This document shows positions 39,953-48,038 of a stretch of 64,000 nt of DNA, one piece after another. The notes beneath the pieces were generated by a model that worked only from the letters and a program-made list of their open reading frames with translations, ran no database searches and was not told where the DNA came from. The position numbers and the translations under genes were made by a program. The stretch covers positions 62,001 to 126,000 of the forward strand of contig NZ_JAPNKA010000001.1 of NCBI RefSeq assembly GCF_026626635.1. Direction: 5' to 3'. The stretch comes from Archangium lansingense (GTDB taxonomy: Bacteria; Myxococcota; Myxococcia; Myxococcales; Myxococcaceae). The number at the start of each line of letters is the position of its first letter. Position 1 is the first letter of the stretch.

Positions 39953-42270
39953 GGGAACAACACCTCCACTCCCGGAATCGCCTTCTGAACCGCGTCCACA
40001 ACAGCCTTCAAGTTGTTGACCTTTGCAGGCTTGAGGTCGCCGCCCTCGTAGATGAGGCGTACCCTCACGACCTGCACTTCGCTGCTCCCTGGGAGAATGG
40101 ATTGGACGGAGTTGCGGCGGATGTCCAGCGTCTCGCCGTAATGTTTCAGGGCCTCGAGCGCATCCGCCTTCATCTGCGTTTCTAGAGCCTTGTCTCCTGA
40201 TTGTGAGAGGTCACGACTCTTGAAGCTGAACGTCTCCACCCGCAGCGGCTGTCCGCCGAGCGCGCCTTCCTCGATGACGAGCACATCCGTGTAGCGCAGG
40301 CCAGAATTCGGCTTCCTCACGCCCACCTGCGTTTCAATGCGGGGCCTGTCGAAATCACCGAGGAAGCGGCGCTCGGCCCGAGGCTTCGCCGCGTCCTCGC
40401 GCAGCAGCTTCACCATGTCGCGCTCGAAGGCCAGGCCCCGGGCAAACCACCCGCGCAACTGCTCGTAGGGCGCCCACTTCAGGGGGCCCTCGGCGGCCGT
40501 GCCCTGCTCCACCTCTTTGAAGCGCTTGTTGTAGTACTCCACGTACTCGCGCCAGCGCGGGCTGCCCCGGGCCTCCGGCGGCGGGGCTTCCAGGACGGGG
40601 CGGTGCTGCTCCAGCACCCTCACGTCCTTGGGCAGGCGCGGGCCCGTGGCCTCCAGTTCCGCCACCGCCAGCTTTGCCTCCACCACCTCCCGCGTGTGGC
40701 CCACCCCCTCATCCACCAACGAGGCCAGGGTGCCCTGGCGCTCCGCGGCAAGGGCTTGCTTCGGGGCGGGGCGTGCGGCCTCGTCCGCCGCAGTGGCGGC
40801 TTTCCCGGCGCTGGCCCCCGCACCGCTCTTCACGGGTGGGGAGCCCGTGGCCCCGGGCCTGGCCTTGGACATGAGCGGCCGGGCCTTGGCCACATTCCCC
40901 CTCGCCGCGTACAGCGCCAGTGCGGCGTCCATTCCCCCCACGGCCACGAAGCGGCCCGCCTCACGTCTGGCTTGTATGTACCGGGCCAGCTCCCGTAGGC
41001 CCTCCGCACCCATGCCCAGCTGCGCTTGCAGTTGCCGCGTCTTTTCCGCGAGGGCTCCCACTCGCGTCCGCACCGTCTCCAGCCCCCTCTGGAGTCCGGC
41101 TCCTCCTCCCCGGGCCTCATAGAGGGGGCGCACGCCCTTGCCCCCTACGTACAGGGTTGCCAGCAGCGCGACGGGTGTCAGCTCGCGCACGGCCTGCTCG
41201 TACTCGCCCCGCGAGAGCGAGTACAGCCCGTGGCCCGTACCCGCCGCGAGGTAGTAGAAGCCCAGCGGCACACCGAAGGTGAGGTGGTCCACACTGCCCA
41301 GCACCACGTTGCCCGCCGAGTAGTGCTGCTTCGCCGCCTCCCGTTCCACCTCGTCGAGGTCCTCCTGGTAGGAGGGGGGAAGCTGGCCTCGTTGCCGTGC
41401 GTAGTGGGTGTACCAGGCATTCTTCTCCTGCTCGTGGGTGAGCAGGTCGGTGGCGGCGCGGCCAGTCCCCCGCAGCAGGTCTCCGGGTTGGAAATCCCTG
41501 TCCGGACGAGCTGAGAGCTTCAGGCTTCGCGCCTCCAACTCCGCACGGGCCCTGGGCATCAGCCCCAGCGTGGACTCCAGCCGCTTGTCCCGGGCCAGCC
41601 AGAAGAGAAGCTCTCGCAGCTCATCGTCATAGGCCGAGTCGAGGAGGAAACGGACGAACACCTCGGCATGGGCGACTCCATATGTGTCGGTGGCATGGAG
41701 GAGGAAGGAGAGACGCTTGCGGTTGAGAATGCTGGCGGCGTCCTCGCGCACGGGCCCCAGCGGGCCGAGCCGCACGGCATCCCAGTCCGTCAGCGACTCC
41801 ACCAGCCGGGGCATGTCCACACGCTGCTGGAGTGCGACGTATTCGGCGGGCGAGGTGCATGTGAGGAAGGGGGCGAGGAGCGCGTCGCTGTCCTCGGAGG
41901 AGAAGTCGGGCCAGCCCGGCGGCACGGCCTGCCCCCCACAGCCCTGGGGGGTGGGCCCCATGCTGGCCACCACGTACTCAGGCGCCTCGCCCGCGCCCCC
42001 CCGCCGCTCCTGCTGGCCCGGCCCGGCGGACAGGGCGTGCTCGCCCCCCTGCGTGGAAGCAAGAGGGGAGAGTGCCGCGAGGAGCGGGGGCTCACTGGCC
42101 CCCGTATCTCGCAACGTGGAGAGGGCGCTGGAGCTCTCCAGGGTGCTGCCGCCATGTCGCGGCGCCAGCGTGACGCAGCCGGTGGATAGCAGCACGGCCC
42201 CCAACAGCGCGGCCCGCCTATAGGCCCAGGGAGGCGTAGGCACCCGGGGACGGCGCCCCGTCCACCTCAT
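39949..42270 (-). CDS. large myxobacterial lipoprotein, toxin-like, module 2
   Basis: About 773 residues, paralogous over the whole length to 22946-25282. The lipobox is again LLSTGC (C32 if started at ATG 42270). The N-terminal third and the middle are diverged; the C-terminal ~200 residues (FERDMVKLL, RIETQVGVRKP, YTDVLVIEEG, TFSFKSRD) are highly similar. A Pro/Ala-rich linker again precedes the end domain. The start codon chosen lies on the inner edge of the 31-bp direct repeat, with an alternative TTG at 42291 inside it, so the beginning of the gene and its promoter may have been changed by the insertion. Inferred to be a surface or secreted toxin-like protein. Confidence 0.65.
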   Translation of the reverse strand: MRWTGRRPRVPTPPWAYRRAALLGAVLLSTGCVTLAPRHGGSTLESSSALSTLRDTGASEPPLLAALSPLASTQGGEHALSAGPGQQERRGGAGEAPEYVVASMGPTPQGCGGQAVPPGWPDFSSEDSDALLAPFLTCTSPAEYVALQQRVDMPRLVESLTDWDAVRLGPLGPVREDAASILNRKRLSFLLHATDTYGVAHAEVFVRFLLDSAYDDELRELLFWLARDKRLESTLGLMPRARAELEARSLKLSARPDRDFQPGDLLRGTGRAATDLLTHEQEKNAWYTHYARQRGQLPPSYQEDLDEVEREAAKQHYSAGNVVLGSVDHLTFGVPLGFYYLAAGTGHGLYSLSRGEYEQAVRELTPVALLATLYVGGKGVRPLYEARGGGAGLQRGLETVRTRVGALAEKTRQLQAQLGMGAEGLRELARYIQARREAGRFVAVGGMDAALALYAARGNVAKARPLMSKARPGATGSPPVKSGAGASAGKAATAADEAARPAPKQALAAERQGTLASLVDEGVGHTREVVEAKLAVAELEATGPRLPKDVRVLEQHRPVLEAPPPEARGSPRWREYVEYYNKRFKEVEQGTAAEGPLKWAPYEQLRGWFARGLAFERDMVKLLREDAAKPRAERRFLGDFDRPRIETQVGVRKPNSGLRYTDVLVIEEGALGGQPLRVETFSFKSRDLSQSGDKALETQMKADALEALKHYGETLDIRRNSVQSILPGSSEVQVVRVRLIYEGGDLKPAKVNNLKAVVDAVQKAIPGVEVLFP

Positions 42271-42298
42271 GCGCGCCACGTGGAAGCCCAAGGCCTGA
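42268..42298 (+). repeat. 31-bp direct repeat, right copy
   Basis: Copy of the last 31 bases of the DUF2378 gene (30 of 31 the same), in the same orientation, 3747 bases downstream of the first. Downstream of it begins the end of the convergent 2OG oxygenase gene, which was probably the original neighbour of the DUF2378 gene. Confidence 0.85.
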
Positions 42299-42316
42299 GG
42301 CCGGCCCGGGAGGCCC

Positions 42317-43024
42317 TCACTTCCGGGGCGCGCCGCCGTAGAGCGTCTCGGCGCGGTGGAAGAGCACCCACGAGGTGATGATGTATTTGTCGTTGGACTC
42401 CGACACGTTGCCCCGGTGGGTGTGGGTGAAGCTCGCGGGGAAGATGAGCATGCGGCCCGCCTTCGATTGGACCTTCTTCTCCTGGTAGAAGAACTCGGTC
42501 TCGCCGCCCTGGCTCACGTCATTGAGGTAGAACTGGAAGGCGAGCACGCGGTGCAGGGGCTCGCAGCTCGCGTCCTTGGGATACACCTCCGAGTGCCAGT
42601 GCGGGTAGCCGCCGGAGCTCTTGAGGTACTTCTGCACGGTGAGGTCCCCGTAGCGGTAGAGGAAGCCGACGAGCTGATCGAAGACGGGGTCCCCCAGCTC
42701 GGCGAAGTTCTCCCGCGTGAGCGTCACCACCTGGCCCGTCTTGGGGTGCTTCGTGGAGAGGGAGACGGCGCCGATGAGGCTGTAGAGGTACTTGCGCAGG
42801 TAGCTCTTGAGCGGGGGAAACGCCGCGTCCAGCAGCCGGCGCAGCAGCGGCTGGTATTCCGCGTACGTGTTGAGGGTGAGGTCGTAGCTGTCCTTCTTGG
42901 TCAGGTCGACGCCGCCCCCGGTGCGGCCGCGCTGCACGTGGGGGCTCTTCTCGAAGAGCTGGAGGATGTCCTGGCACAGCGCGGGTGGCAGGACGCCGTC
43001 GTGGACCTCGATGAAGTCAGTCAT
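42317..43024 (-). CDS. 2-oxoglutarate/Fe(II)-dependent oxygenase
   Basis: A 235-residue oxygenase of the prolyl-4-hydroxylase-like fold. The iron ligands can be placed as YPHWHSEV (H144, E146 in an HxE version of the usual HxD) and TH/THRG (H201 or H203), with K213 in DKYIITSW as the 2-oxoglutarate anchor. GGETEFFY is the typical strand before the distal His. It would hydroxylate a protein or small substrate with O2 and 2-oxoglutarate. ATG 43024 is used. The FKBP lipoprotein gene lies just upstream on the same strand (21-base gap), so both may be co-transcribed. Confidence 0.82.
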   Translation of the reverse strand: MTDFIEVHDGVLPPALCQDILQLFEKSPHVQRGRTGGGVDLTKKDSYDLTLNTYAEYQPLLRRLLDAAFPPLKSYLRKYLYSLIGAVSLSTKHPKTGQVVTLTRENFAELGDPVFDQLVGFLYRYGDLTVQKYLKSSGGYPHWHSEVYPKDASCEPLHRVLAFQFYLNDVSQGGETEFFYQEKKVQSKAGRMLIFPASFTHTHRGNVSESNDKYIITSWVLFHRAETLYGGAPRK

Positions 43025-43045
43025 GGGGAACCCGGGCTCCGCGCG

Positions 43046-43510
43046 TCAGCGGGCGTAGATGAGCTCCACGTCGAAGACGAGCACCGAGTTGGGCGGAATG
43101 GAGGGGTAGCTGCCGTTCTGGCCATAGCCGAGCTCGGCGGGGATGACGAGCTTGCGCGTGCCGCCGACCTTCATGCCGACGAGGCCCTCCTCCCACCCCG
43201 CGATGACCCGGGGCTCGACCCCGAGCCGGAGCGCGAAGGGCTGGTTGATGTCACGGCTGCTGTCGAACTTCGTGCCGCTGGGGAGCCAGCCGGTGTAGTG
43301 CACCTCGAGGTAGCGGCTGGTCTTGGCCTCGGCGCCAGTGCCCACCACCAGGTCCTGGATATAGAGGCCGGAGTCGGTGCGCTGCATGGCCGCGAGGTCC
43401 ACGCCCAGCTCGGAGGCGAACGTCACGTTGGCTGGGTCTCCCGTGTCCGGGCCACAGGCAGAGACAGCGAACAGCAGGCACGCGGAGAGGATCGGGAGGA
43501 GTCGGTTCAT
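43046..43510 (-). CDS. FKBP-type peptidyl-prolyl isomerase lipoprotein
   Basis: A 154-residue lipoprotein (lipobox AVSACG, C19) with one FKBP domain. VHYTGWLPSGTKFDSS, VIAGWEEGLVGMKVGG, LVIPAELGYG and PPNSVLVFDVELI are the full FKBP consensus, including the active-site aromatic and Asp residues. It should speed cis-trans proline isomerisation of periplasmic or surface proteins. The gene precedes the 2OG oxygenase by 21 bases on the same strand. Confidence 0.92.
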   Translation of the reverse strand: MNRLLPILSACLLFAVSACGPDTGDPANVTFASELGVDLAAMQRTDSGLYIQDLVVGTGAEAKTSRYLEVHYTGWLPSGTKFDSSRDINQPFALRLGVEPRVIAGWEEGLVGMKVGGTRKLVIPAELGYGQNGSYPSIPPNSVLVFDVELIYAR

Positions 43511-43578
43511 CGAAGTAGGCCCTCGGGAAGGAAGGAAGCGCCCGAGAGCCTAACAAGGGTGGCCGCGCGCAGGTGGGC

Positions 43579-44373
43579 TCACCTGGAGCGCGTGCGCGGT
43601 CCTCCGCCTGCCCACTGGTACCCCACGGTGGCACCCGAGCCGATGAAGCCCAGGGCGATGTACTTGCGGAGCCACTGGAGCGTGCTGCGGTTATCCACGA
43701 CTTCCTCCAGGACTCCGTGAGCCACCACGCCCAGCAGCGTGCCCACGGCGGCACCTCCCAGCGCTCCGAGGAAGGCGCTTCCCCGATCCTGGCTGCCGTT
43801 GAAGACCAGCTCGCCCAGTCCCCACGTCCCCAGGGCCGCCAGCGGGGGCGTGAGCACCAGCCCCGCGCCGAACGCCGCCACGTCCAGCTCCGTCCAGCGC
43901 CCGCCCGACTCCGCCGATTGCAGGAAGAGCAGCCCCGCCGGCAACGCGCCCACCAGGCTGCCAGCCAGCGTCTCCGCCGCCGTCACCCACAGCCGCTCTC
44001 CGCCCATGCGGCTTGCGCCGTACACGCCTCCAAGCGGCACCAGCGAGAACGTCCCGTACATCACCCACGCCCCGGCGGACACGGGAGCGTCCGCGGCGAG
44101 GTGGGGAGACGTACGGACCGTCTTTGGCGGCGGCTCGGTCTTCTCCACCTCGGAAGCCTCTTCTTGGGGCTCCGGCTGGACGGGCGTGGCGGGGAACTCG
44201 ACGTTCTGGTCGGTCAGGAGCGGGAGCGCCACGGGGATGCCCCGCGCCCGTGCCTTCAGCGGTGACTCGTGGAGGGCCGGGAGGGGCCGGGCCGAGGCCT
44301 GTGATGAGGCGAGCACGGCCCCGAGCAGCGCGAGGGAGGCCAGGGAGGAGAGGAGGGAAGCAGGCAGGCGCAT
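43579..44373 (-). CDS. membrane-associated protein of unknown function
   Basis: A 264-residue protein with a signal peptide (cleaved after SASA, about residue 28) and a Pro/Glu-rich linker (about 60-90), then alternating hydrophobic and Gly/Ala-rich segments (FSLVPLGGVYGASRMGG, GSLVGALPAGLLFLQS, FLGALGGAAVGTLLGVVAHG) that could be short membrane helices. The end is basic. No family is recognised. The gene is transcribed away from the cardiolipin-synthase-like gene. Confidence 0.65.
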   Translation of the reverse strand: MRLPASLLSSLASLALLGAVLASSQASARPLPALHESPLKARARGIPVALPLLTDQNVEFPATPVQPEPQEEASEVEKTEPPPKTVRTSPHLAADAPVSAGAWVMYGTFSLVPLGGVYGASRMGGERLWVTAAETLAGSLVGALPAGLLFLQSAESGGRWTELDVAAFGAGLVLTPPLAALGTWGLGELVFNGSQDRGSAFLGALGGAAVGTLLGVVAHGVLEEVVDNRSTLQWLRKYIALGFIGSGATVGYQWAGGGPRTRSR

Positions 44374-44600
44374 GGTATTCAGAGAGGGCCCGCGGTGCAG
44401 CCGCCCCGGCCCGGCTCCCGGGCAGCGGGGACCTGGTGGTGGACCCGTGTGGCGGAGGGATGGGGCGGGTGTCGCGTTTCGTCCACCCGTGCACCTGGGC
44501 GGGCGCGTCCCAGCAGACAGAGAGGGTCCTCGCTTGTCGGCGGGTGGACGGAGCTCGGGCAGGCCCAGTCACTTGTGCGAGGCGTGACTAGCTTTCGCGC

Positions 44601-45854
44601 GTGAAGACGCCTTGGCCGCTGCTGCTGCTCGCTGGAGTGCTGGCGGGTTGTCCCCTGCCGAATCATCACCTTGCCCTGCGCATCCGGGACACCATCCCAG
44701 AGACCCACGAGGGGTTGTCGCTCGCCTGGTACCAGACAGTGGGCGTGGAGCTGGAGCCGGGCAATCACGTGGAGCTCGTCCACAACGGCCACGTCTTCGA
44801 CATGCTCGAGGAGGAGATTCGCGCCGCCCGCTCCAGCATTCACATCCTCCTCTATATCTGGCGTCCGGGGCACCCGTCGGACCGCATCATCCAGGCGCTG
44901 CGCGAGCGCCATCCCGGCGTGGCGTGCCGCGTCCTGGTGGACCCGCTGGGCAGCATCCGTTTCGAGGACAGCGTGGGGCCGGAGCTGGTGGCGGCCGGCT
45001 GCGAGGTGCGCATGTTCCGCCCGCTGCAGGGCACCATCTCCACCCTCAACCTCAAGCGCTTCCAATCGAGGCTGCACCGCAAGCTGGTGGTGCGCGATGG
45101 CATCTCCGGGATGACGGGCGGCTGGGGCATCTGGAAGAGCTGGATAGGAGAGGGGCGCAAGCCGGACGAGTGGCGCGATGCCAACATCTGGGTGCAGGGG
45201 CCGGCGGCGAGAGGCCTTCAACTGGCCTTCGCACAGAACTGGCAGGAGGCGGGGGGCGGCATGCTGCCGGCCGAGGCCTTCCCCGAGCCCATGCCCACCC
45301 CGGGTGAGGCGCGTGCCGGCTTCGTCACCCACACGGGCGCGCCGGTGCTCACCAACGCCGAGCGGATGACGCTGCTGGCGATTGCCTCGGCGAAGAAGCG
45401 GCTGTGGATCGCCAACTCGTACTTCATCCCCACGGGGGCCATTCAGGACATGCTCATCGCCAAGGCCAAGGCGGGCGTGGACGTGCGGGTGCTCACGCCC
45501 GGGCGGCACCATGACATCCCCCCGGTGCACGAGGGCCAGCGCGCCACCTACGCGCGACTGCTGGAGAACGGCGTGCGCATCTGGGAGTACGAGGTGTCGA
45601 TGATGCACTCCAAGTCGCTGTTGGTGGATGACCGGCTGTCGATGGTGGGCTCGACGAACCTGGACCCACTGGCGCTCAGTGCCGAGGAGGGCTCGCTGGT
45701 GGTGGACGACCCGGAGCTGGCGGCGCAGCTCGCCCGAGCCTTCGAGGAGGACTTGCAACACTCAGTGGAGATTCGCTGGGACTCGTGGCGTCGGCGCGGG
45801 CTCTTCAAGCGGCTGTCGGAGGGGGTGACGGTGCTCTTCGGCAAGTACCTCTGA
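44601..45854 (+). CDS. cardiolipin synthase/PLD-family lipoprotein
   Basis: A 417-residue PLD-superfamily protein with two HKD-type sites: RLHRKLVVRDG with TGG, and MMHSKSLLVDD with MVGSTNLD. The layout and the SIHILLYIWRPG segment are those of cardiolipin synthases (phosphatidyl transfer between phospholipids). Unlike ordinary Cls it lacks the two N-terminal membrane helices and instead has a lipobox LAGC (C16), so it may be an outward-facing lipoprotein phospholipase. GTG 44601 is used. It is flanked on both sides by independent genes. Confidence 0.85.
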   Translation: MKTPWPLLLLAGVLAGCPLPNHHLALRIRDTIPETHEGLSLAWYQTVGVELEPGNHVELVHNGHVFDMLEEEIRAARSSIHILLYIWRPGHPSDRIIQALRERHPGVACRVLVDPLGSIRFEDSVGPELVAAGCEVRMFRPLQGTISTLNLKRFQSRLHRKLVVRDGISGMTGGWGIWKSWIGEGRKPDEWRDANIWVQGPAARGLQLAFAQNWQEAGGGMLPAEAFPEPMPTPGEARAGFVTHTGAPVLTNAERMTLLAIASAKKRLWIANSYFIPTGAIQDMLIAKAKAGVDVRVLTPGRHHDIPPVHEGQRATYARLLENGVRIWEYEVSMMHSKSLLVDDRLSMVGSTNLDPLALSAEEGSLVVDDPELAAQLARAFEEDLQHSVEIRWDSWRRRGLFKRLSEGVTVLFGKYL

Positions 45855-46061
45855 GCCCCGTTCGAGCCCCCGCAGTGCCCCTTCCGAGCCCCATGGCGCG
45901 GTGCGTTGAGGTGGGAGGACGGCTGGCTGCCGAGCCACCGGGGAGAGAGGCCGTGGCTCGCCGCCTGCCCGCGCACCCGCTAAGCTGTGCTTTCCGACAG
46001 GGAGGCTTCACGGCAAGGCCGGCGTACTTGCTTCCCGTGTGCATCACCGCGGGAGGGCGGT

Positions 46062-46901
46062 ATGGAAGGCGCCATCACGAGTCTCAACAGCATCGTGGCG
46101 ATGTACCAGGAGGAGCGGTTCTTCCTTATCGCCATCTGTTCCACGCTGTTGAGCATCACGGCGTTCCTGTTCTTCGCCCTGCCCTGGACGTGGGTGGCCT
46201 GGAAGAACCCCGAGTCCTTGCGGAAGTACCGGGTACAGGGCCGGGACATCCCGGTGAAGCGGTGGTTCGCGCCGTCGCTGCAGCGCTTCGCCTTCAACAA
46301 CCTGGTGTCCTTCATGGGGGTGCTGGCCGCGTGGCCGGTGTTCCGCCTGTCGGGCATTCACGCTGGGGAGCTGCCCGCCTGGTACGTGATGGTGGGGCAG
46401 ATCCTCTTCTTCATCGTCCTGGACGACTTCCTCTACTACTGGATGCACCGGACGCTGCACACGCGCTGGCTCTACAAGCACGTGCACTCGGTGCACCACC
46501 GCATCACCACGCCCTACGCGCTCACCGGCAATTACATGCACGCGGTCGAGTTCATGCTGACCTCGACGCTGGTGCTGGTGGGGCCCTCGCTGGTGGGGGC
46601 GCATGTAGTGACGCTGTGGGCGTGGATTGTCTTCCGGCAGTTGGAGGCGGCGGACGGGCACTCGGGCTACGACGTGCCGTGGAACCCGGCGCTGCTCTTC
46701 CCCTTCTACAAGGGGCCGGCGTACCACGACTTCCACCACCGGCGGTTCTTCGGCAACTACGCGGGCTTCTTCGCCTACCTGGACAAGGTCTTCGGGGGCA
46801 CCTACTCGAAGGGGTACGAGGAGTACCGCCGGGCGAAGAATCCGCAGCCGGAGACGCAGTCTCCGCCGGAGCCCCAGCCGCAGCCTCAGCCGGAGCCGTA
46901 G
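46062..46901 (+). CDS. sterol desaturase / fatty acid hydroxylase family protein
   Basis: A 279-residue integral membrane di-iron enzyme with the three histidine boxes: HRTLH, HSVHH and HDFHH, plus further His (HAVEF). Three or more hydrophobic helices are visible (AICSTLLSITAFLFF; YVMVGQILFFIVLDDF; TSTLVLVGPSLVGAH). Members hydroxylate or desaturate sterols, carotenoids or fatty acids; myxobacteria make sterols and unusual lipids. The tail is a Pro/Gln repeat (PQPQPQPEP). ATG 46062 is preceded by GGGAGGG. A short hairpin follows the stop codon. Confidence 0.88.
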   Translation: MEGAITSLNSIVAMYQEERFFLIAICSTLLSITAFLFFALPWTWVAWKNPESLRKYRVQGRDIPVKRWFAPSLQRFAFNNLVSFMGVLAAWPVFRLSGIHAGELPAWYVMVGQILFFIVLDDFLYYWMHRTLHTRWLYKHVHSVHHRITTPYALTGNYMHAVEFMLTSTLVLVGPSLVGAHVVTLWAWIVFRQLEAADGHSGYDVPWNPALLFPFYKGPAYHDFHHRRFFGNYAGFFAYLDKVFGGTYSKGYEEYRRAKNPQPETQSPPEPQPQPQPEP

Positions 46902-46911
46902 CTTCACGAAC

Positions 46912-46930
46912 GTGTCCAACAGTCGGACAC
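46912..46930. terminator. hairpin 10 bases past the hydroxylase stop
   Basis: GTGTCCAAC / GTCGGACAC arms (one mismatch) around one base, starting 10 bases after the stop of the hydroxylase gene. The position favours a role as terminator, although no T-run follows. Confidence 0.5.
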
Positions 46931-46945
46931 CTTTCTGAAGACCGC

Positions 46946-47049
46946 GCCCAAGAACCCCTCGCCCTCCGGGAGAGCACGTCGCCAACTGGTCCGACTATCG
47001 GACCAGTTGCTCGAAGCCGAGCCCAAGAACCCCTCGCCCTCCGGGAGAG
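46946..47049 (+). repeat. two direct 29-base units around a hairpin repeat
   Basis: The unit starting GCCCAAGAACCCCTCGCC and ending CTCCGGGAGAG occurs at 46946-46974 and again at 47021-47049, with the CAACTGGTCCGA hairpin between them. The units correspond to the outer arm of the hairpin family, so this copy seems to have a duplicated left arm in place of the normal right arm. Confidence 0.65.
46983..47009. repeat. CAACTGGTCCGA hairpin repeat, copy 2
   Basis: Perfect 12-base arms CAACTGGTCCGA / TCGGACCAGTTG with a CTA loop. Same family as 4506-4572 and 56281-56350. Confidence 0.8.
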
Positions 47050-47189
47050 GATCCCCCCGTCGTTCAAAGGGGGGCAAGCCCCACGGGGTGAGGGTGCCAC
47101 GGGCCCCGGGTTTCCCCAGTGCTGGGCTCACCCACGCTTCTGTGCAGGAGGGCTGGAGCGATGTTCGAGAAGAAGTGAGTTGCGCATGC

Positions 47190-47310
47190 TCCCTCTCCCT
47201 TTGGGAGAGGGCGGGGGGTGAGGGTAGTCCCCTGCGTGTCACCCCGCGTCGCAGTCATGGGGCACAGGAGGGAAATCCCTCACCCTAACCCTCTCCCAGA
47301 GGGAGAGGGG
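47190..47310 (-). repeat. MITE-like element, ~121 bp, full copy 2
   Basis: Ends 47190-47224 (CCCTCTCCCTTTGGGAGAGG then GCGGGGGGTGAGGG) and 47277-47310 (CCCTCACCCTAACC then CTCTCCCAGAGGGAG) flank a spacer that is homologous, in reverse complement, to that of the element at 18679-18800. It lies between convergent genes. Confidence 0.75.
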
Positions 47311-47346
47311 ATGTCCTCAAGACCTTCGAGGACACTCCACTTCAGC

Positions 47347-47940
47347 TCACGGAGGGCCATAGCCCTGGCGGCGCGAGTTCAGCTCCACCGCGGTGGCGTA
47401 GATCTGCGCCCAGGCCTTGAACTTGATGCGGTTGCCCAGGCCCTTCTGATCATTGGCGTAGTGGAAGAGATCCTCGCGGAAGAGGGCATCGGCGGCCTTG
47501 CGCGCCTCGGGCCCGAGCGGCGTGCCCTTCTTCTCGTAGTAGCGAAGCAGGTCGTAGCCGTAGTCGTGCGTCTTGGCCATGGGATCGAACTCCTTGTCCG
47601 GGCCAATCTTCCCCGGGGCGGAGGCGTCGCCGTGAGGATCCTGCATCCGCTGGCCGTGCTTCGTCTGAATGGCGTAGGGCTTGTAGCCCATGACCTGCTC
47701 GAAGTCGGCCGGGGGCGGGCGAGCACCGGTGAGGTACTCCCGCATCAGCGTGCCGTGGTTGCCCGCGGGCGCGGCTCCCACCTTCGCCGTGCGCTGCAGC
47801 GCGTTGGCGGCGCCGGTGAACGTGTCCTGCTGGTGGGGACGCGTCTGGGCAACGGCGTTGGACGACGCTTCGGCCGGCGTCTCCGCGGGAGTGGAGTTGA
47901 CCGGGCGGCGCGGCGAGACTGGGGAGTTACGGACGAGCAT
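47347..47940 (-). CDS. possible secreted effector with phospholipase A2-like HD motif
   Basis: A 197-residue protein. The N-terminal 45 residues are Pro/Thr/Ser-rich and disordered (SPVSPRRPVNSTPAE), as in many myxobacterial secreted or injected proteins without a Sec signal. The C-terminal part has MAKTHDYGYDLLRYY (H125, D126) and KAADALFREDLFHYA (D151, D157), the order of a catalytic His-Asp and the later Asp of phospholipase A2 folds. The calcium loop is not evident and few cysteines are present, so this is a tentative assignment. No obvious immunity gene adjoins it. Confidence 0.55.
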   Translation of the reverse strand: MLVRNSPVSPRRPVNSTPAETPAEASSNAVAQTRPHQQDTFTGAANALQRTAKVGAAPAGNHGTLMREYLTGARPPPADFEQVMGYKPYAIQTKHGQRMQDPHGDASAPGKIGPDKEFDPMAKTHDYGYDLLRYYEKKGTPLGPEARKAADALFREDLFHYANDQKGLGNRIKFKAWAQIYATAVELNSRRQGYGPP

Positions 47941-48038
47941 GGGAACCTTGGGGGCAGCTTCTTCTCAAGTTATCGAAGTCCGCCGTACGGGAGTTGCGTA
48001 CCTGTGACTGACGCGCCGCGTGGTGCGGGGAGACCTCA

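Larger units (their letters stand above)
46902..47346. other. intergenic region dense in palindromic repeats
   Basis: No gene is supported in these 445 bases between two convergent genes. They contain a short hairpin (46912-46930), a CAACTGGTCCGA hairpin (46983-47009), two direct copies of a 29-base unit beginning GCCCAAGAACCCC (46946-46974 and 47021-47049), and one full ~121-bp MITE-like element (47190-47310). Confidence 0.7.

Noticed and set aside
38552-42267. Integrative element with its own recombinase
   Set aside because: The direct repeats are clear, but the two genes inside do not resemble any recombinase or transposase.
44601-45854. Second nuclease of the defence type
   Set aside because: The two HKD sites and context match cardiolipin synthase, and it carries a lipobox, not a DNA-directed role.
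47007-47288. 93-codon plus-strand frame
   Set aside because: It runs through the hairpin and MITE-like repeats; no conserved features.
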